Shown: positions 38,681 through 52,899 of the stretch, piece by piece
Numbering within the stretch: position 1 is the stretch's first letter
How the letters are laid out: each line of letters opens with the position of its first letter
Assembly: GCF_050948215.1 (NCBI RefSeq)
Contig: NW_027489012.1
Span: 62,001-126,000, forward strand
Source: Halictus rubicundus
Lineage: Eukaryota; Arthropoda; Insecta; Hymenoptera; Halictidae
DNA length: 64,000 nt
Reading direction: 5' to 3'
Notes under the pieces: generated by a model
Seen by the model: the letters and a program-made list of their open reading frames with translations, nothing else
Database searches by the model: none
Told to the model about the DNA's origin: nothing
Translations under genes and position numbers: made by a program

Positions 38681-41530
38681 ATAGAGGATAGGATAGGATA
38701 GAGGATAGGATAGGATAGAGGATAGGATAGGATAGAGGATAGGATAGGATAGAGCATAGGATACGATGCAGGATAGGATAGGGGATTGGATAGGATAAAG
38801 GATAGGATAGGACAGATGATATTATAGGAATGAGCATAGGATATGATAGAGGATAGGATAGGATAGAGGATAGGATAAGATAGAGGATAGGATAGGATAG
38901 AGGATAGGATAGAGGATAGGATAGTATAGAGGATAGGATAGGATAGAGGATAGGATAAGATAGAGGATAGGATCGGATAGAGGATAGGATAGGATAGAGG
39001 ATAAGATCGGATAGAGGATAGGATAGGGGATTGGATAGGATAGAGGATAGGATACGATAGAGGATACGATAGGATAGGATAGAGGGTAGGATAGGATAGA
39101 GGATAGGATAGGATAGAGGATAGGATAGGATAGAGGATAGCATAGGATAGAGCATAGGATAGGATAGGATAGAGGATAGGATAGTATAGAGGATAGGATA
39201 GGATAGAGGATAGGATAGGATAGAGGATAGGATGCGATAGAGGATACGAAATGATAGGATAGAGGGTAGGATAGGATAGAGGATAGGATAGGATAGAGGA
39301 TAGGAGAGGATAGAGGATAGGATAGGGGATTGGATAGGATAGAGGATAGGATAGGACAGATGACATTATAGGAATGAGGATAGGATATGATAGAGGATAC
39401 GATATTGTAGAGGATAGTATAGGATAGAGGATAGGATAGGATAGAGGATAGGATAGGATAGAGGATAGGATAGGATAGAGGATAGGATAAGATAGAGGAT
39501 AGGATAGGATAGAGGATAGGATAGAGGATAGGATAGTATAGAGGATAGGATAGGATAGAGGATAGGATAAGATAGAGGATAGGATCGGATAGAGGATAGG
39601 ATAGGATAGAGGATAAGATCGGATAGAGGATAGGATAGGGGATTGGATAGGATAGAGGATAGGATAGGATAGAGGATAGGATACGATAGAGGATACGATA
39701 GGATAGGATAGAGGATAGGATAGGATAGAGGATAGGATAGGATAGGGGATAGGATAGGATAGAGGATAGGATATGATAGAGGATAGGATAGGATAGAGGA
39801 TAGGATAGGATAGAGGATAGGATAGCATAGAGGATAGGATAGGATAGAGGATATGATAGGATAGAGGATAGGATAGTATAGAGGATAGGATAAGATAGGG
39901 GATACGATAGGATAGATGATATTATAGGAAAAGAGGAAAGGATATGATAGAGGATACGATATTGTAGAGGATAGGATAGGATAGAGGATAGGATAGGATA
40001 GAGGATAGGATAGGATAGAGGATAGGATAGGATAGAGGATAGGATATGATAGAGGATAGGATAGGATAGAAGATAGGATAGGATAGATGATAGGATAGGA
40101 TAGAGGATAGGATAAGATAGAGGATAAGATAGGATAGAGGATAGGATAGGATAGAGGATAGGATAGGATAGAGGATAGGATAGGGTAGAGGATAGGATAG
40201 GATAGAGGATAGGATATGATAGAGGATAGGATAGGATATGATAGAGGATAGGATAGGATAGGATAGAGGATACGATAGGATAGGATAGAGGATAGGATAC
40301 GATAGAGGATACGATAGGATAGGATAGAGGATAGGATACGATAGAGGATACGATAGGATAGGATAGAGGATAGGATAGGATAGAGGATAGGATAGGATAG
40401 AGGATAGGAGAGGATAGAGGATAGGATAGGATAGAGGATAGGATAGGATAGAGGATAGGATAGTATAGAGGATAGGATAAGATAGAGGATATGATAGGAT
40501 AGACGATAGGCTACGATAGAGGATAGGATAGGATCGAGGATAGGATAGGACAGAGGATACGATAGGATAGGATAGAGAATAGGATAGGATAGAGGATAGG
40601 ATAGGATAGAGGATAGGGTAGGATAGAGGATAGGATAGTATAGGGGATAGGATATAATAGAGGATAGGATAGGATAGAGGATAGGATACGATAGAGGATA
40701 CGATAGGATAGGATAGAGGGTAGGATAGGATAGAGGATAGGATAGGATAGAGGATAGGATAGGATAGAGGATAGGGTAGGATAGAGGATAGGATAGTATA
40801 GGGGATAGGATATAATAGAGGATAGGATAGGATAGAGGATAGGATACGATAGAGGATACGATAGGATAGGATAGAGGGTAGGATAGGATAGAGGATAGGA
40901 TAGGATAGAGGATAGGATAGGATAGAGGATAGGATAGGATAGAGGATAGCATAGGATAGAGGATAGGATAGGATAGGATAGAGGATAGGATAGTATAGAG
41001 TATAGGATAGGTTACAGGATAGGATAGGATAGAGGATAGGATGCGATAGAGGATACGAAAGGATAGGATAGAGGGTAGGATAATATAGAGGATAGGATAG
41101 GATAGAGGCTAGGAGAGGGTAGAGGATAGGATATGATAGAGGATAGGATAGGATAGAGGATAGGATAGGATAGAGGATAGGGTAGGATAGAGGATAGGAT
41201 AGAATAGGGGATAGGTTAAAATAGAGGATAGGATAGGATAGAGGATAGGATACGATAGAGGATACGATAGGATAGGATAGAGGGTAGGATAGGATAGAGG
41301 ATACGATAGGATAGAGGATAGGATAGTATAGAGGATAGGATAGGATAGAGGATAGGATAGGATAGAGGATAGGATGCGATACAGGATACGAAAGGATAGG
41401 ATAGAGGGTAGGATAGGATAGAGGATAGGATAGGATAGAGGATAGGAGAGGATAGAGGATAGGATATGATAGAGGATAGGATAGGATAGAGGATAGGATA
41501 GGATAGAGGATAGGATAGGATAGAGGAGAG
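38656..41530. repeat. 4,330-4,333-bp-spaced duplication, copy B
   Basis: This block carries the same variant order as 34275-37190: CGATGCAGG at 38761, GGCTACG at 40509, GTTACAGG at 41011, GAGGCTAGG at 41105, GGTTAAAA at 41214 and ATGCG at 41375. It has AAAAGAGG near 39930 where copy A has AAAGAGG, and it keeps full GGATA units where copy A has lost a G. It ends near 41.53 kb at a GATATTATAGGG variant that opens the second marker family. Confidence 0.92.
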
Positions 41531-42045
41531 GATAGTATAGAGGATAGGATAGGATAGACGATATTATAGGGTAGAGGATAGGATATGATAGAGGATAGGA
41601 TAGGATAGAGGATAGGATAGGATAGTGGATAGGATCGGATGGAGGATAGGATAAGATAGAGGATAGGATAGGATAGAGGATAGGATAGGATAGAGGAGAG
41701 GACAGGATAGAGGATAGGATAGGATAGAGGATAGGATAGGATAGAGGATAGGATAGGATAGAGGATAGGATAGGATAGAGGATTGTATAGGATAGAGGAT
41801 AGGATAGGATAGGATAGGATAGAGGATAGGATAGGATAGAGGATAGGATAGGATAGAGGATAGGATAGGATAGAGGATAGGATAGGATAGTGGATATGAT
41901 AGGATAGAGGATAGGATAGGATAGAGGATAGGATAGGGCATTGGATAGGATAGAGGAAAGGATAGGATAGAGGATAGGATAGGATAGAGGATAGGATATA
42001 ATACATGATAGGATAGGGTTGAGTATAGGATGGGATAGACGATAG
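41510..42045. repeat. Block repeated at 49.32-49.86 kb (offset 7,812 bp)
   Basis: GAGGAGAGG (41523), CGATATTATAGGG (about 41560), GATCGGATGGAGG (41633), GATTGTATAGG (41783), AGTGGATATG (41890), GGGCATTGG (41937) and a private ATAATACATGATAGG form (about 42000) recur at 7,812 bp. This block is the first appearance of the second marker family. Related TGGATAGGATCGG sites are at about 59738, 60503 and 61132. Confidence 0.88.
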
Positions 42046-42659
42046 GATAGAGTATAGGATAGGATAGAGGATAGGATAGGATAGAGGATAGGATATAATA
42101 CAGTATAGGATAGGATTGAGTATAGCATGGGATAGAGGATAGGATGGGATAGAGGATAGGATATAATAGAGGATAGGATAGGATAGAGGATAGGATAGAG
42201 GATAGGAAAGGATAGAGGATAGGATAGAATAGAGGATAGGATAGGATAGAGGATAGGATAGAGGGGAGGATAGGATAGAGGATAGGATAGGATAGAGGAT
42301 AGGATAGGATAGAGGATAGGATAGGATAGAGGATAGGATGGGATAGAGGATAGGATAGGGCATTGGATAGGATAGAGGATAGGATAGGATAGAGGATAGG
42401 ATAGGATAGAGGATAGGATAGGATAGAGGATAGGATAGGATAGAGGATAGAATAGGATAGAGGATAGGATAGGATAGATAGGATAGGATAGAGGATAGGA
42501 TAGGATAGATAGTATAGGATAGAGGATAGGATAGGATAGGATAGGATAGAGGATAGGATAGGATAGAGGATAGGATAGGATAGAGGATAGGATAGGATAG
42601 TGGATATGATAGGATAGAGGATAGGATAGGATAGAGGATAGGATAGGATAGAGGATAGG

Positions 42660-43190
42660 ATAGGATAGAGGATACGATATGATAGAGGATAGGAAAGAGG
42701 ATAGGATAGAGGATAGGATAGGATAGAGGATAGGATAGGATAGAGGTTAGGATAGGATAGAGGATGGGATAGGATAGTGGATAGGATAGGATAGAGGATA
42801 GGATAGGAAAGAGGATAGGATATGATAGAGGATAGAATAGGATAGAGGATAGGATAGGATAGAGGATAGGATAGGATAGAGGATAGGATAGAATAGAGGA
42901 TAGGATAGAGGATAGGATAGGATAGAGGATAGGATAGGATAGAGGATAGGCTAGGATAGAGGAAAGGATAGGATAGAGGATAGGATAGGATAGAGGATAG
43001 GATATAATACAGTATAGGATAGGATTGAGTATAGGATGGGATAGAGGATAGGATAGGGCATTGGATAGGATAGAGGAAAGGATAGGATAGAGGATAGGAT
43101 AGGATAGAGGATAGGATATAATACAGTATAGGATAGAATTGAGTATAGGATGGGATAGAGGATAGGATAGGGCATTGGATAGGATAGAGG
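42660..43190. repeat. Block repeated at 50.85-51.38 kb (offset 8,193 bp)
   Basis: ACGATATGATAG (42673), GAGGTTAGG (42743), two ATAATACAG markers (43002 and 43116) and a private GAATTGAG variant (43136) recur at 8,193 bp. The private GAATTGAG in the second marker of both blocks supports direct descent. Upstream, at about 42.5-42.6 kb, the offset is 8,176-8,186, so small indels lie between. Confidence 0.88.
43000..43180. repeat. ATAATACAGTATAGG marker dimer with 114-bp pitch (type example)
   Basis: Two copies of a marker start at 43002 and 43116. Each runs ATATAATACAG, TATAGG, GATTGAG, TATAGGATGGG, then GGGCATTGG and GAGGAAAGG. The same 114-bp pitch holds for pairs at 47769/47883, 48924/49038, 50349/50463, 51195/51309, 58271/58385, 59268/59382, 60067/60181, 60696/60810 and 63420/63534. 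Single copies also occur. An ACGATATGAT variant and GGAAAGAGG usually precede the first copy, although that lead-in is missing before the pair shown here. Confidence 0.92.
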
Positions 43191-43539
43191 ATAGGATAGG
43201 ATAGAGGATAGGATAGGATAGAGGATAGGATAGGATAGAGGATAGGATAGGATAGAGGATAGGATAGGATAGAGGATATTATAGGGTAGAGGATAGGATA
43301 GTATAGAGGATACGATCTGATAGAGGATAGGAAAGAGGATAGGATATAATACAGTATAGGATAGGATTGAGTATAGGATGGGATAGAGGATAGGATAGGG
43401 TATTGGATAGGATAGAGGATAGGATAGGATAGAGGATAGGATAGGATAGAGGATAGGATGGGATACAGGATAGGATAGGATAGAGGATAGGATATGATAG
43501 AGGATAGGATAGGATAGAGGATAGGATAGGATAGAGGAT

Positions 43540-43985
43540 AGGATAGAGGATACGATATGATAGAGGATAGGAAAGAGGATAGGATATAATACAGTATAGG
43601 ATAGGATTGAGTATAGGATGGGATAGAGGATAGGATAGGGTATAGGATAGGATAGGATAGAGGATTGGATAGTATAGAGGATAGGATAGGATAGAGGGTA
43701 GGATAGGATAGAGGATAGTGTAGAATAGAGGATAGGATAGGATAGAGGATAGGATAGGGTAGAGGATAGGATAGGATAGAGGATACGATATAATAGAGGA
43801 TAGGAAAGAGGATAGGATATATTACAGTATAGGATAGGATTGAGTATAGGATGGGATACAGGATAGGATGAGATAGAGGATAAGATATAATAGAGGATAG
43901 GATAGGATAGAGGATAGGATAGGATAGAGGATAGGATAGGATAGAGGATAGGATAGGATAGAGGATAGGATAGGATAGAGGATAG
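43540..43985. repeat. Three-copy block: also 48.15-48.60 and 58.46-58.90 kb
   Basis: ACGATATG (43551), a single ATAATACAG marker, GATTGGATAGTATAG, GAGGGTA, GTGTAGAATAG (43718) and GATGAGATAG (43869) recur at 48.15-48.60 kb (offset 4,612 bp). They recur again at 58.46-58.90 kb (a further 10,310 bp). The 43.7 and 48.3 kb copies share an ACGATATAATAG variant and a CAGG after GATGGGATA (near 43855 and 48467) that the third lacks, so those two are probably the closer pair. Confidence 0.88.
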
Positions 43986-45300
43986 GATAGAGGAGAGGAT
44001 AGGTTAGAGGACAGGATAGGATAGAGGATAGGATAGGATAGAGGATAGGATAGGATAGAGGATAGGATAGGATAGAGGAGAGGATAGGATAGAGGATAGG
44101 AGAGGATAGAGGATATTATAGGGTAGAGGATAGGATAGGATAGAGGATACGATATGATTGAGGATAGGAAAGAGGATAGGATATAATACAGTATAGGATA
44201 GGATTGAGTATAGGATGGGATAGAGGATAGGATAGGGCATTGGATAGGATAGAGGAAAGGATAGGATAGAGGATAGGATATGATAGAGGATAGGATAGGA
44301 TAGAGGAGAGGATAGGATAGAGGATAGGATAGGATAGAGGATAGGATAGGATAGAGGATAGGATAGGATAGAGGATATTATAGGGTAGAGGATAGGATAG
44401 GATAGAGGATACGATATGATAGAGGATAGGAAAGAGGATAGGATATAATACAGTATAGGATAGGATTGAGTATAGGATGGGATAGAGGATAGGATAGAGG
44501 ATAGGATAGGATAGAGGATAGGATAGGATAGAGGATAGGATATGATAGAGGATAGGATAGGATAGAGGATAGGATAGAGGATAGGATAGGATAGGATAGG
44601 ATAGAGGATACGATAGGATAGGATAGAGGGTAGGATAGGATAGAGGATAGGATAGGATAGAGGATAGGATAGGATAGAGGATAGGGTAGGATAGAGGATA
44701 GGATAGTATAGGGGATAGGATATAATAGAGGATAGGATAGGATAGAGGATAGGATACGATAGAGGGTAGGATAGGATAGAGGATAGGATAGGATAGAGGA
44801 TAGGATAGGATAGAGGATAGCATAGGATAGAGGATAGGATAGGATAGGATAGAGGATAGGATAGTATAGAGTATAGGATAGGTTACAGGATAGGATAGGA
44901 TAGAGGATAGGATGCGATAGAGGATACGAAAGGATAGGATAGAGGGTAGGATAATATAGAGGATAGGATAGGATAGAGAATAGGAGAGGGTAGAGGATAG
45001 GATATGATAGAGGATAGGATAGGATAGAGGATAGGATAGGATAGAGGATAGGGTAGGATAGAGGATAGGATAGAATAGGGGATAGGTTATAATAGAGGAT
45101 AGGATAGGATAGAGGATAGGATACGATAGAGGATACGATAGGATAGGATAGAGGGTAGGATAGGATAGAGGATAGGATAGGATAGAACATAGGATAGGAT
45201 AGAGGATAGGATAGGATAGAGGATAGAATAGGATAGAGGATAGGATATGATAGAGGATAGGATAGGATAGAGGAGAGGATAGGATATGGGATAGGATAGG
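43985..45300. repeat. Junction of the two marker families
   Basis: ATTATAGGG and ATAATACAG markers of the second family occupy about 44.1-44.5 kb. From about 44.57 kb the first-family variants return: CGATA dimer, GAGGGTA, GTATAGGGG, GTTACAGG, ATGCG with ACGAAAGG, and GGTTATAATAG near 45086. The latter part resembles 36.6-37.0 and 40.9-41.3 kb. No gene is seen. Confidence 0.8.
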
Positions 45301-45620
45301 ATAGAGGAGAGGATAGGATATGATAGAGGATAGGATAGTATAGAGGATAGGATAAGATAGAGGATTTGATAGGATAGACGATAGGATACGATAGAGGATA
45401 GGATAGGATCGAGGATAGGATAGGACAGAGGATACGATAGGATAGGATAGAGAATAGGATAGGATAGAGGATAGGATAGGATAGAGGATAGGATAGGATA
45501 GAGGATAGAATAGGATAGAGGATAGGATATGATAGAGGATAGGATAGGATAGAGGAGAGGATAGGATAGAGGATAGGGTAGGATAGAGGATAGGATAGAA
45601 TAGGGGATAGGATATAATAG
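45300..45620. repeat. Block repeated at 54.60-54.92 kb (offset 9,296 bp)
   Basis: GATTTGATAGG (45365), GGACAGAGG (45424), GAATAGG (45508), GAGGAGAGG (45552), GGGTAGG (45576) and GAATAGGGG (45598) recur at exactly 9,296 bp. The match ends near 45.62 kb. Confidence 0.87.
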
Positions 45621-45799
45621 AGGATATGATAGGATAGAGGATAGGATAGTATAGAGGATAGGATAGGATAGAGGATAGGATAGGATAGAGGATAGGATGC
45701 GATAGAGGATACGAAAGGATAGGATAGAGGATAGGATAGGATAGAGGATAGGATAGGATAGAGGATAGGATAGGATAGAGGATAGGATAGGATAGAGGA

Positions 45800-47010
45800 T
45801 AGGTTAGGATAGAGGATAGGATAGGATAGAGGATAGGATAGAGGATAGTATAGTATAGAGGATAGGATAGGATAGAGGATAGGATAAGATAGAGGATAGG
45901 ATCGGATAGAGGATAGGATAGGATAGAGGATAAGATCGGATAGAGGATAGGATAGGGTATTGGATAGGATAGAGGATAGGATAGGATAGAGGATAGGATA
46001 CGATAGAGGATACGATAGGATAGGATAGAGGATAGGATAGGATAGCGGATAGGATAGGATAGAGGATAGGATAGGATAGAGGATAGGATAGGATAGAGGA
46101 TAGGATAGGATAGATGATAGGATAGGATAGAGGATAGGATAAGATAGAGGATACGATAGGATAGATGATATTATAGGAAAGAGGAAAGGATATGATAGAG
46201 GATACGATATTGTAGAGGATAGGATAGGATAGAGGATAGGGTAGGATAGAGGATAGGATAGTATAGGGGATAGGATATAATAGAGGATAGGATAGGATAG
46301 AGGATAGGTTACGATAGAGAATACGATAGGATAGGATAGAGGGTAGGATAGGATAGAGGATAGGATAGGATAGAGGATAGGATAGGATAGAGGATAGCAT
46401 AGGATAGAGGATAGGATAGGATAGGATAGAGGATAGTATAGTATAGAGGATAGGATAGGATAGAGGATAGGATAGGATAGAGGATAGGATGCGATAGAGG
46501 ATACGAAAGGATAGGATAGAGGGTAGGAAAATATAGAGGATAGGATAGGATAGAGGATAGAAGAGGATAGAGGATAGGATATGATAGAGGATAGGATAGG
46601 ACAGAGGATACGATAGGATAGGATAGAGAATAGGATAGGATAGAGGATAGGATAGGATAGAGGATAGGATAGGATAGAGGATAGAATAGGATAGAGGATA
46701 GGATATGATAGAGGATAGGATAGGATAGAGGATAGGATAGGATAGAGGATAGGGTAGGATAGAGGATAGGATAGAATAGGGGATAGGATATAATAGAGGA
46801 AAGGATAGTATAGAGGATAGGATACGATAGAGGATACGATAGGATCGGATAGAGGGTAGGATGGGATAGAGGATAGGATAGGATAGAGGATAGGATAGGA
46901 TAGAGGATAGCATAGGATAGAGGATAGGATAGGATAGGATAGAGGATAGGATAGTATAGAGGATAGGATAGGGTAGAGGATAGGATAGGATAGAGGATAG
47001 GATGCGATAG
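45800..47010. repeat. 10,176-bp-spaced duplication, copy A
   Basis: From GGTTAGG (45802) to ATGCGATAG (47003) the variant chain recurs at 10,176 bp. The GCATAGG sites at the right end and the stop-forming sites at the left end keep the same spacing, so about 1.1 kb has no net length change. This copy has the full chain GATATGATAG, GGACAGAGG, CGATA, GAGAATAGG near 46.56-46.63 kb, part of which is missing from the other copy. Confidence 0.9.
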
Positions 47011-50000
47011 AGGATACGAAAGGATAGGATAGAGGGTAGGATAGGATAGAGGATAGTATAGGATAGAGGATAGGATAGGATAGAGGAGAGGATAGGATAG
47101 AGGATAGGATAGGATAGAGGATAGGATAGGATAGAGGATAGGATAGGATAGAGGATATTATAGGGTAGAGGATAGGATAGGATAGAGGATACGATATGAT
47201 AGAGGATAGGAAAGAGGATAGGATATAATACAGTATAGGATAGGATTGAGTATAGGATGGGATAGAGGATAGGATAGGGTATAGGATAGGATAGGATAGA
47301 GGATTGGATAGTATAGAGGATAGGATAGGATAGAGGATAGGATAGGGTAGAGGATAGGATAGGATAGAGGATACGATATGATAGAGGATAGGAAAGAGGA
47401 TAGGATATAATACAGTATAGGATAGGATTGAGTATAGGATGGGATAGAGGATAGGATGGGATAGAGGATAGGATATAATAGAGGATAGGATAGGATAGAG
47501 GATAGGATAGGATAGAGGATAGGATAGGATAGAGGATAGGATAGGATAGAGGATAGGATAGGATAGAGGATAGGATAGAGGAGAGGATAGGATAGAGGAT
47601 AGGATAGGATAGAGGATAGGATAGGATGGAGGATAGGATAGGTTAGAGGAGAGGATAGGATAGAGGAGAGGATAGGATAGAGGAGAGGATAGGATAGAGG
47701 ATAGGATAGGATAGAGGATAGGATAGGATAGAGGATACGATATGATTGAGGATAGGAAAGAGGATAGGATATAATAAAGTATAGGATAGGATTGAGTATA
47801 GGATGGGATAGAGGATAGGATAGGGCATTGGATAGGATAGAGGAAAGGATAGGATAGAGGATTGGATAGGATAGAGGATAGGATATAATACAGTATAGGA
47901 TAGGATTGAGTATAGGATGGGATAGAGGATAGGATAGGGCATTGGATAGGATAGAGGATAGCATAGGATAGAGGATAGGATATGATAGAGGATAGGATAG
48001 GATAGAGGATAGGATAGTATAGAGGATAGTATAGGATAGAGGATAGGATAGGATAGAGGAGAGGATAGGATAGAGGATAGGATAGGATAGAGGATAGGAT
48101 AGGATAGAGGATAGGATAGGATAGAGGATATTATAGGGTAGAGGATAGGATAGTATAGAGGATACGATATGATAGAGGATAGGAAAGAGGATAGGATATA
48201 ATACAGTATAGGATAGGATTGAGTATAGGATGGGATAGAGGATAGGATAGGGTATTGGATAGGATAGGATAGAGGATTGGATAGTATAGAGGATAGGATA
48301 GGATAGAGGGTAGGATAGGATAGAGGATAGTGTAGAATAGAGGATAGGATAGGATAGAGGATAGGATAGGGTAGAGGATAGGATAGGATAGAGGATACGA
48401 TATAATAGAGGATAGGAAAGAGGATAGGATATAATACAGTATAGGATAGGATTGAGTATAGGATGGGATACAGGATAGGATGAGATAGAGGATAGGATAT
48501 AATAGAGGATAGGATAGGATAGAGGATAGGATAGGATAGAGGATAGGATAGGATAGAGGAGAGGATAGGATAGAGGATAGGATAGGATAGAGGATATTAT
48601 AGGGTAGAGGATAGGATAGGATAGAGGATACGATATGATTGAGGATAGGAAAGAGGATAGGATATAATACAGTATAGGATAGGATTGAGTATAGGATGGG
48701 ATAGAGGATAGGATAGGGCATTGGATAGGATAGAGGAAAGGATAGGATAGAGGATAGGATATGATAGAGGATAGGATAGGATAGAGGAGAGGATAGGATA
48801 GAGGATAGGATAGGATAGAGGATAGGATAGGATAGAGGATAGGATAGGATAGAGGATATTATAGGGTAGAGGATAGGATAGGATAGAGGATACGATATGA
48901 TAGAGGATAGGAAAGAGGATAGGATATAATACAGTATAGGATAGGATTGAGTATAGGATGGGATAGAGGATAGGATAGGGCATTGGATAGGATAGAGGAA
49001 AGGATAGGATAGAGGATAGGATAGGATAGAGGATAGGATATAATACAGTATAGGATAGGATTGAGTATAGGATGGGATAGAGGATAGGATAGGGCATTGG
49101 ATATGATAGAGGATAGGATAGGATAGAGGATAGGATAGGATAGAGGATAGGATATGATAGAGGATAGGATAGGATAGAGGATAGGATAGAGGATAGGATA
49201 GGATAGGATAGGATAGAGGATAGGATAGGATAGAGGATAGGATAGGATAGAGGATAGGATAGGATAGTGGATATGATAGGATAGAGGATAGGGTAGGATA
49301 GAGGATAGGATATGATAGAGGATAGGATAGGATAGAGGAGAGGATAGTATAGAGGATAGGATAGGATAGACGATATTATAGGGTAGAGGATAGGATAGGA
49401 TAGAGGATAGGATAGGATAGAGGATAGGATAGGATAGTGGATAGGATCGGATGGAGGATAGGATAAGATAGAGGATAGGATAGGATAGAGGATAGGATAG
49501 GATAGAGGAGAGGACAGGATAGAGGATAGGATAGGATAGAGGATAGGATAGGATAGAGGATAGGATAGGATAGAGGATAGGATAAGATAGAGGATTGTAT
49601 AGGATAGAGGATAGGATAGGATAGGATAGGATAGAGGATAGGATAGGATAGAGGATAGGATAGGATAGAGGATAGGATAGGATAGAGGATAGGATAGGAT
49701 AGTGGATATGATAGGATAGAGGATAGTATAGGATAGAGGATAGGATAGGGCATTGGATAGGATACAGGAAAGGATAGGATAGAGGATAGGATAGGATAGA
49801 GGATAGGATATAATACATGATAGGATAGGGTTGAGTATAGGATGGGATAGACGATAGGATAGGGCATTGGATAGGATAGAGGATAGGATAGGATATAGGA
49901 TAGGATAGGATAGAGGATAGGATATGATAGAGGATAGGATAGGATAGAGGATAGGATAGGATAGAGGATAGGATAGAGTATAGGATAGGATAGAGGATAG

Positions 50001-52800
50001 GATAGGATAGAGGATAGGATATAATACAGTATAGGATAGGATTGAGTATAGCATGGGATAGAGGATAGGATGGGATAGAGGATAGGATATAATAGAGGAT
50101 AGGATAGGATAGAGGATAGGATAGGATAGAGGATAGGAAAGGATAGAGGATAGGATAGAATAGAGGATAGGATAGGATAGAGGATAGGATAGAGGAGAGG
50201 ATAGGATAGAGGATAGGATAGTATAGAGGATAGGATAGGATAGAGGATAGGATAGGATAGAGGATAGGATAGGATAGAGGAGAGGATAGGGTAGAGGATA
50301 GGATAGGATAGAGGATACGATATGATTGAGGATAGGAAAGAGGATAGGATATAATACAGTATAGGATAGGATTGAGTATAGGATGGGATAGAGGATAGGA
50401 TAGGGCATTGGATAGGATAGAGGAAAGGATAGGATAGAGGATAGGATAGGATAGAGGATAGGATATAATACAGTATAGGATAGGATTGAGTATAGGATGG
50501 GATAGAGGATAGGATAGGGCATTGGATAGGATAGAGGATAGGATAGGATAGAGGATAGGATAGGATAGAGGATTGGATAGGATAGAGGATAGGATAGGAT
50601 AGAGGATAGGATAGGATAGAGGATAGGATAGGATAGATAGGATAGGATAGAGGATAGGATAGGATAGAGGATAGGATAGGATAGATAGTATAGGATAGAG
50701 GATAGGATAGGATAGGATAGGATAGAGGATAGGATAGGATAGAGGATAGGATAGGATAGAGGATAGGATAGGATAGTGGATATGATAGGATAGAGGATAG
50801 GATAGGATAGAGGATAGGATAGGATAGAGGATAGGATAGGATAGAGGATAGGATAGGATAGAGGATACGATATGATAGAGGATAGGAAAGAGGATAGGAT
50901 AGAGGATAGGATAGGATAGAGGATAGGATAGGATAGAGGTTAGGATAGGATAGAGGATGGGATAGGATAGTGGATAGGATAGGATAGAGGATAGGATAGG
51001 AAAGAGGATAGGATATGATAGAGGATAGGATAGGATAGAGGATAGGATAGGATAGAGGATAGGATAGGATAGAGGATAGGATAGAATAGAGGATAGGATA
51101 GAGGATAGGATAGGATAGAGGATAGGATAGGATAGAGGATAGGCTAGGATAGAGGATAGGATAGGATAGAGGATAGGATAGGATAGAGGATAGGATATAA
51201 TACAGTATAGGATAGGATTGAGTATAGGATGGGATAGAGGATAGGATAGGGCATTGGATAGGATAGAGGAAAGGATAGGATAGAGGATAGGATAGGATAG
51301 AGGATAGGATATAATACAGTATAGGATAGAATTGAGTATAGGATGGGATAGAGGATAGGATAGGGCATTGGATAGGATAGAGGAGAGGATAGGATAGAGG
51401 ATAGGATAGGATAGAGGATAGGATAGGATAGAGGATAGGATAGAGGATTGTATAGGATAGAGGATGGGATAGGATAGGATAGGATAGAGGATAGGATAGG
51501 ATAGAGGATAGGATAGGATAGAGGATAGGATAGGATAGAGGATACGATATGATAGAGGATAGGAAAGAGGATAGGATATAATACAGTATAGGATAGGATT
51601 GAGTATAGGATGGGATAGAGGATAGGGAGGGTATAGGATAGGATAGGATAGAGGATAGGATAGGATAGAGGATAGGATAGGATAGAGGGTAGGATAGGAT
51701 AGAGGATAGGGTAGAATAGAGGATAGGATAGGATAGAGGATAGGATAGGGTAGAGGATAGGATAGGATAGAGGATACGATATGATAGAGGATAGGAAAGA
51801 GGATAGGATATAATACAGTATAGGATAGGATTGAGTATAGGGATGGGATAGAGGACAGGATGGGATAGAGGATAGGATATAATAGAGGATAGGATAGGAT
51901 AGAGGATAGGAGAGGATAGAGGATAGGATAGAGGATAGGATAGGATAGAGGATAGGATAGGATAGAGGATAGGATAGGATAGAGGATAGGATAGGATAGA
52001 GGAGAGGATAGGATAGAGGATAGGATAGGATAGAGGATATTATAGGGTAGAGGATAGGATAGGATAGAGGATACGATATGATTGAGGATAGGAAAGAGGA
52101 TACGATATGATTGAGGATAGGAAAGAGGATAGGATATAATACAGTTTGGATAGGATTGAGTATAGGACAGGATAGAGGATATTATAGGGTAGATGATAGG
52201 ATAGGATAGAGGATACGATATGATAGAGGATAGGAAAGAGGATAGGATATAATACAGTATAGGATAGGATTGAGTATAGGATGGGATAGAGGATAGGATA
52301 GAGGATAGGATAGGATAGAGTATAGGATAGGATAGAGGATAGGATAGAGGAGAGGTTAGGATATAATACAGTATAGGATAGGATTGAGTATAGGATGGGA
52401 TAGAGGATAGGATAGGGCATTGGATATGATAGAGGATAGGATAGGATAGAGGATAGGATAGGATAGAGGATAGGATATGATAGAGGATAGGATAGGATAG
52501 AGGATAGGATAGAGGATTGTATAGAATAGAGGATAGGATAGGATAGGATAGGATATAATAGAGGATAGGATAGGATAGAGGATAGGATAGGATAGAGGAT
52601 AGGATAGGATGGTGGATATGATAGGATAGAGGATAGGATAGGATAGAGGATAGGATAGGATAGAGGATAGGATAGGATAGAGGATAGGATAGGATAGAGG
52701 AGAGGATAGGATAGTGGATATGATAGGATAGAGGATAGGATAGGATAGAGGATAGGATAGGATAGAGGATAGGATAGGATAGATGATAGGATAGGATAGA
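47010..52800. repeat. Second-family HOR segment (ATTATAGGG and ATAATACAG units)
   Basis: The segment is built from GATATTATAGGG openers (47157, 48130, 48596 and others), ACGATATGAT lead-ins and ATAATACAG marker dimers or singles, separated by plain 17-mers with GGAGAGG variants. It contains the second copies of the 7,812-, 8,193- and 4,612-bp-spaced blocks. Between about 52.0 and 52.8 kb it shades back into first-family variants (CGATATTGTAG, TATGATAG). No non-repeat sequence was found. Confidence 0.88.
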
Positions 52801-52899
52801 GGATAGGATAAGATAGAGGATACGATAGGATATATGATATTATAGGAAAGAGGAAAGGATATGATAGAGGATACGATATTGTAGAGGATAGGATAGCAT

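Noticed and set aside
34278..39155. 1,625-residue open frame on the minus strand and the many other long minus-strand frames
   Set aside because: The satellite's minus strand lacks stops in all frames, so long open frames arise automatically. Starts are chance CAT variants and ends are chance TTA, CTA or TCA variants. The product is only the SYPIL/YPILS cycle, frames overlap freely, and no domain, signal or codon bias separate from the repeat is visible.
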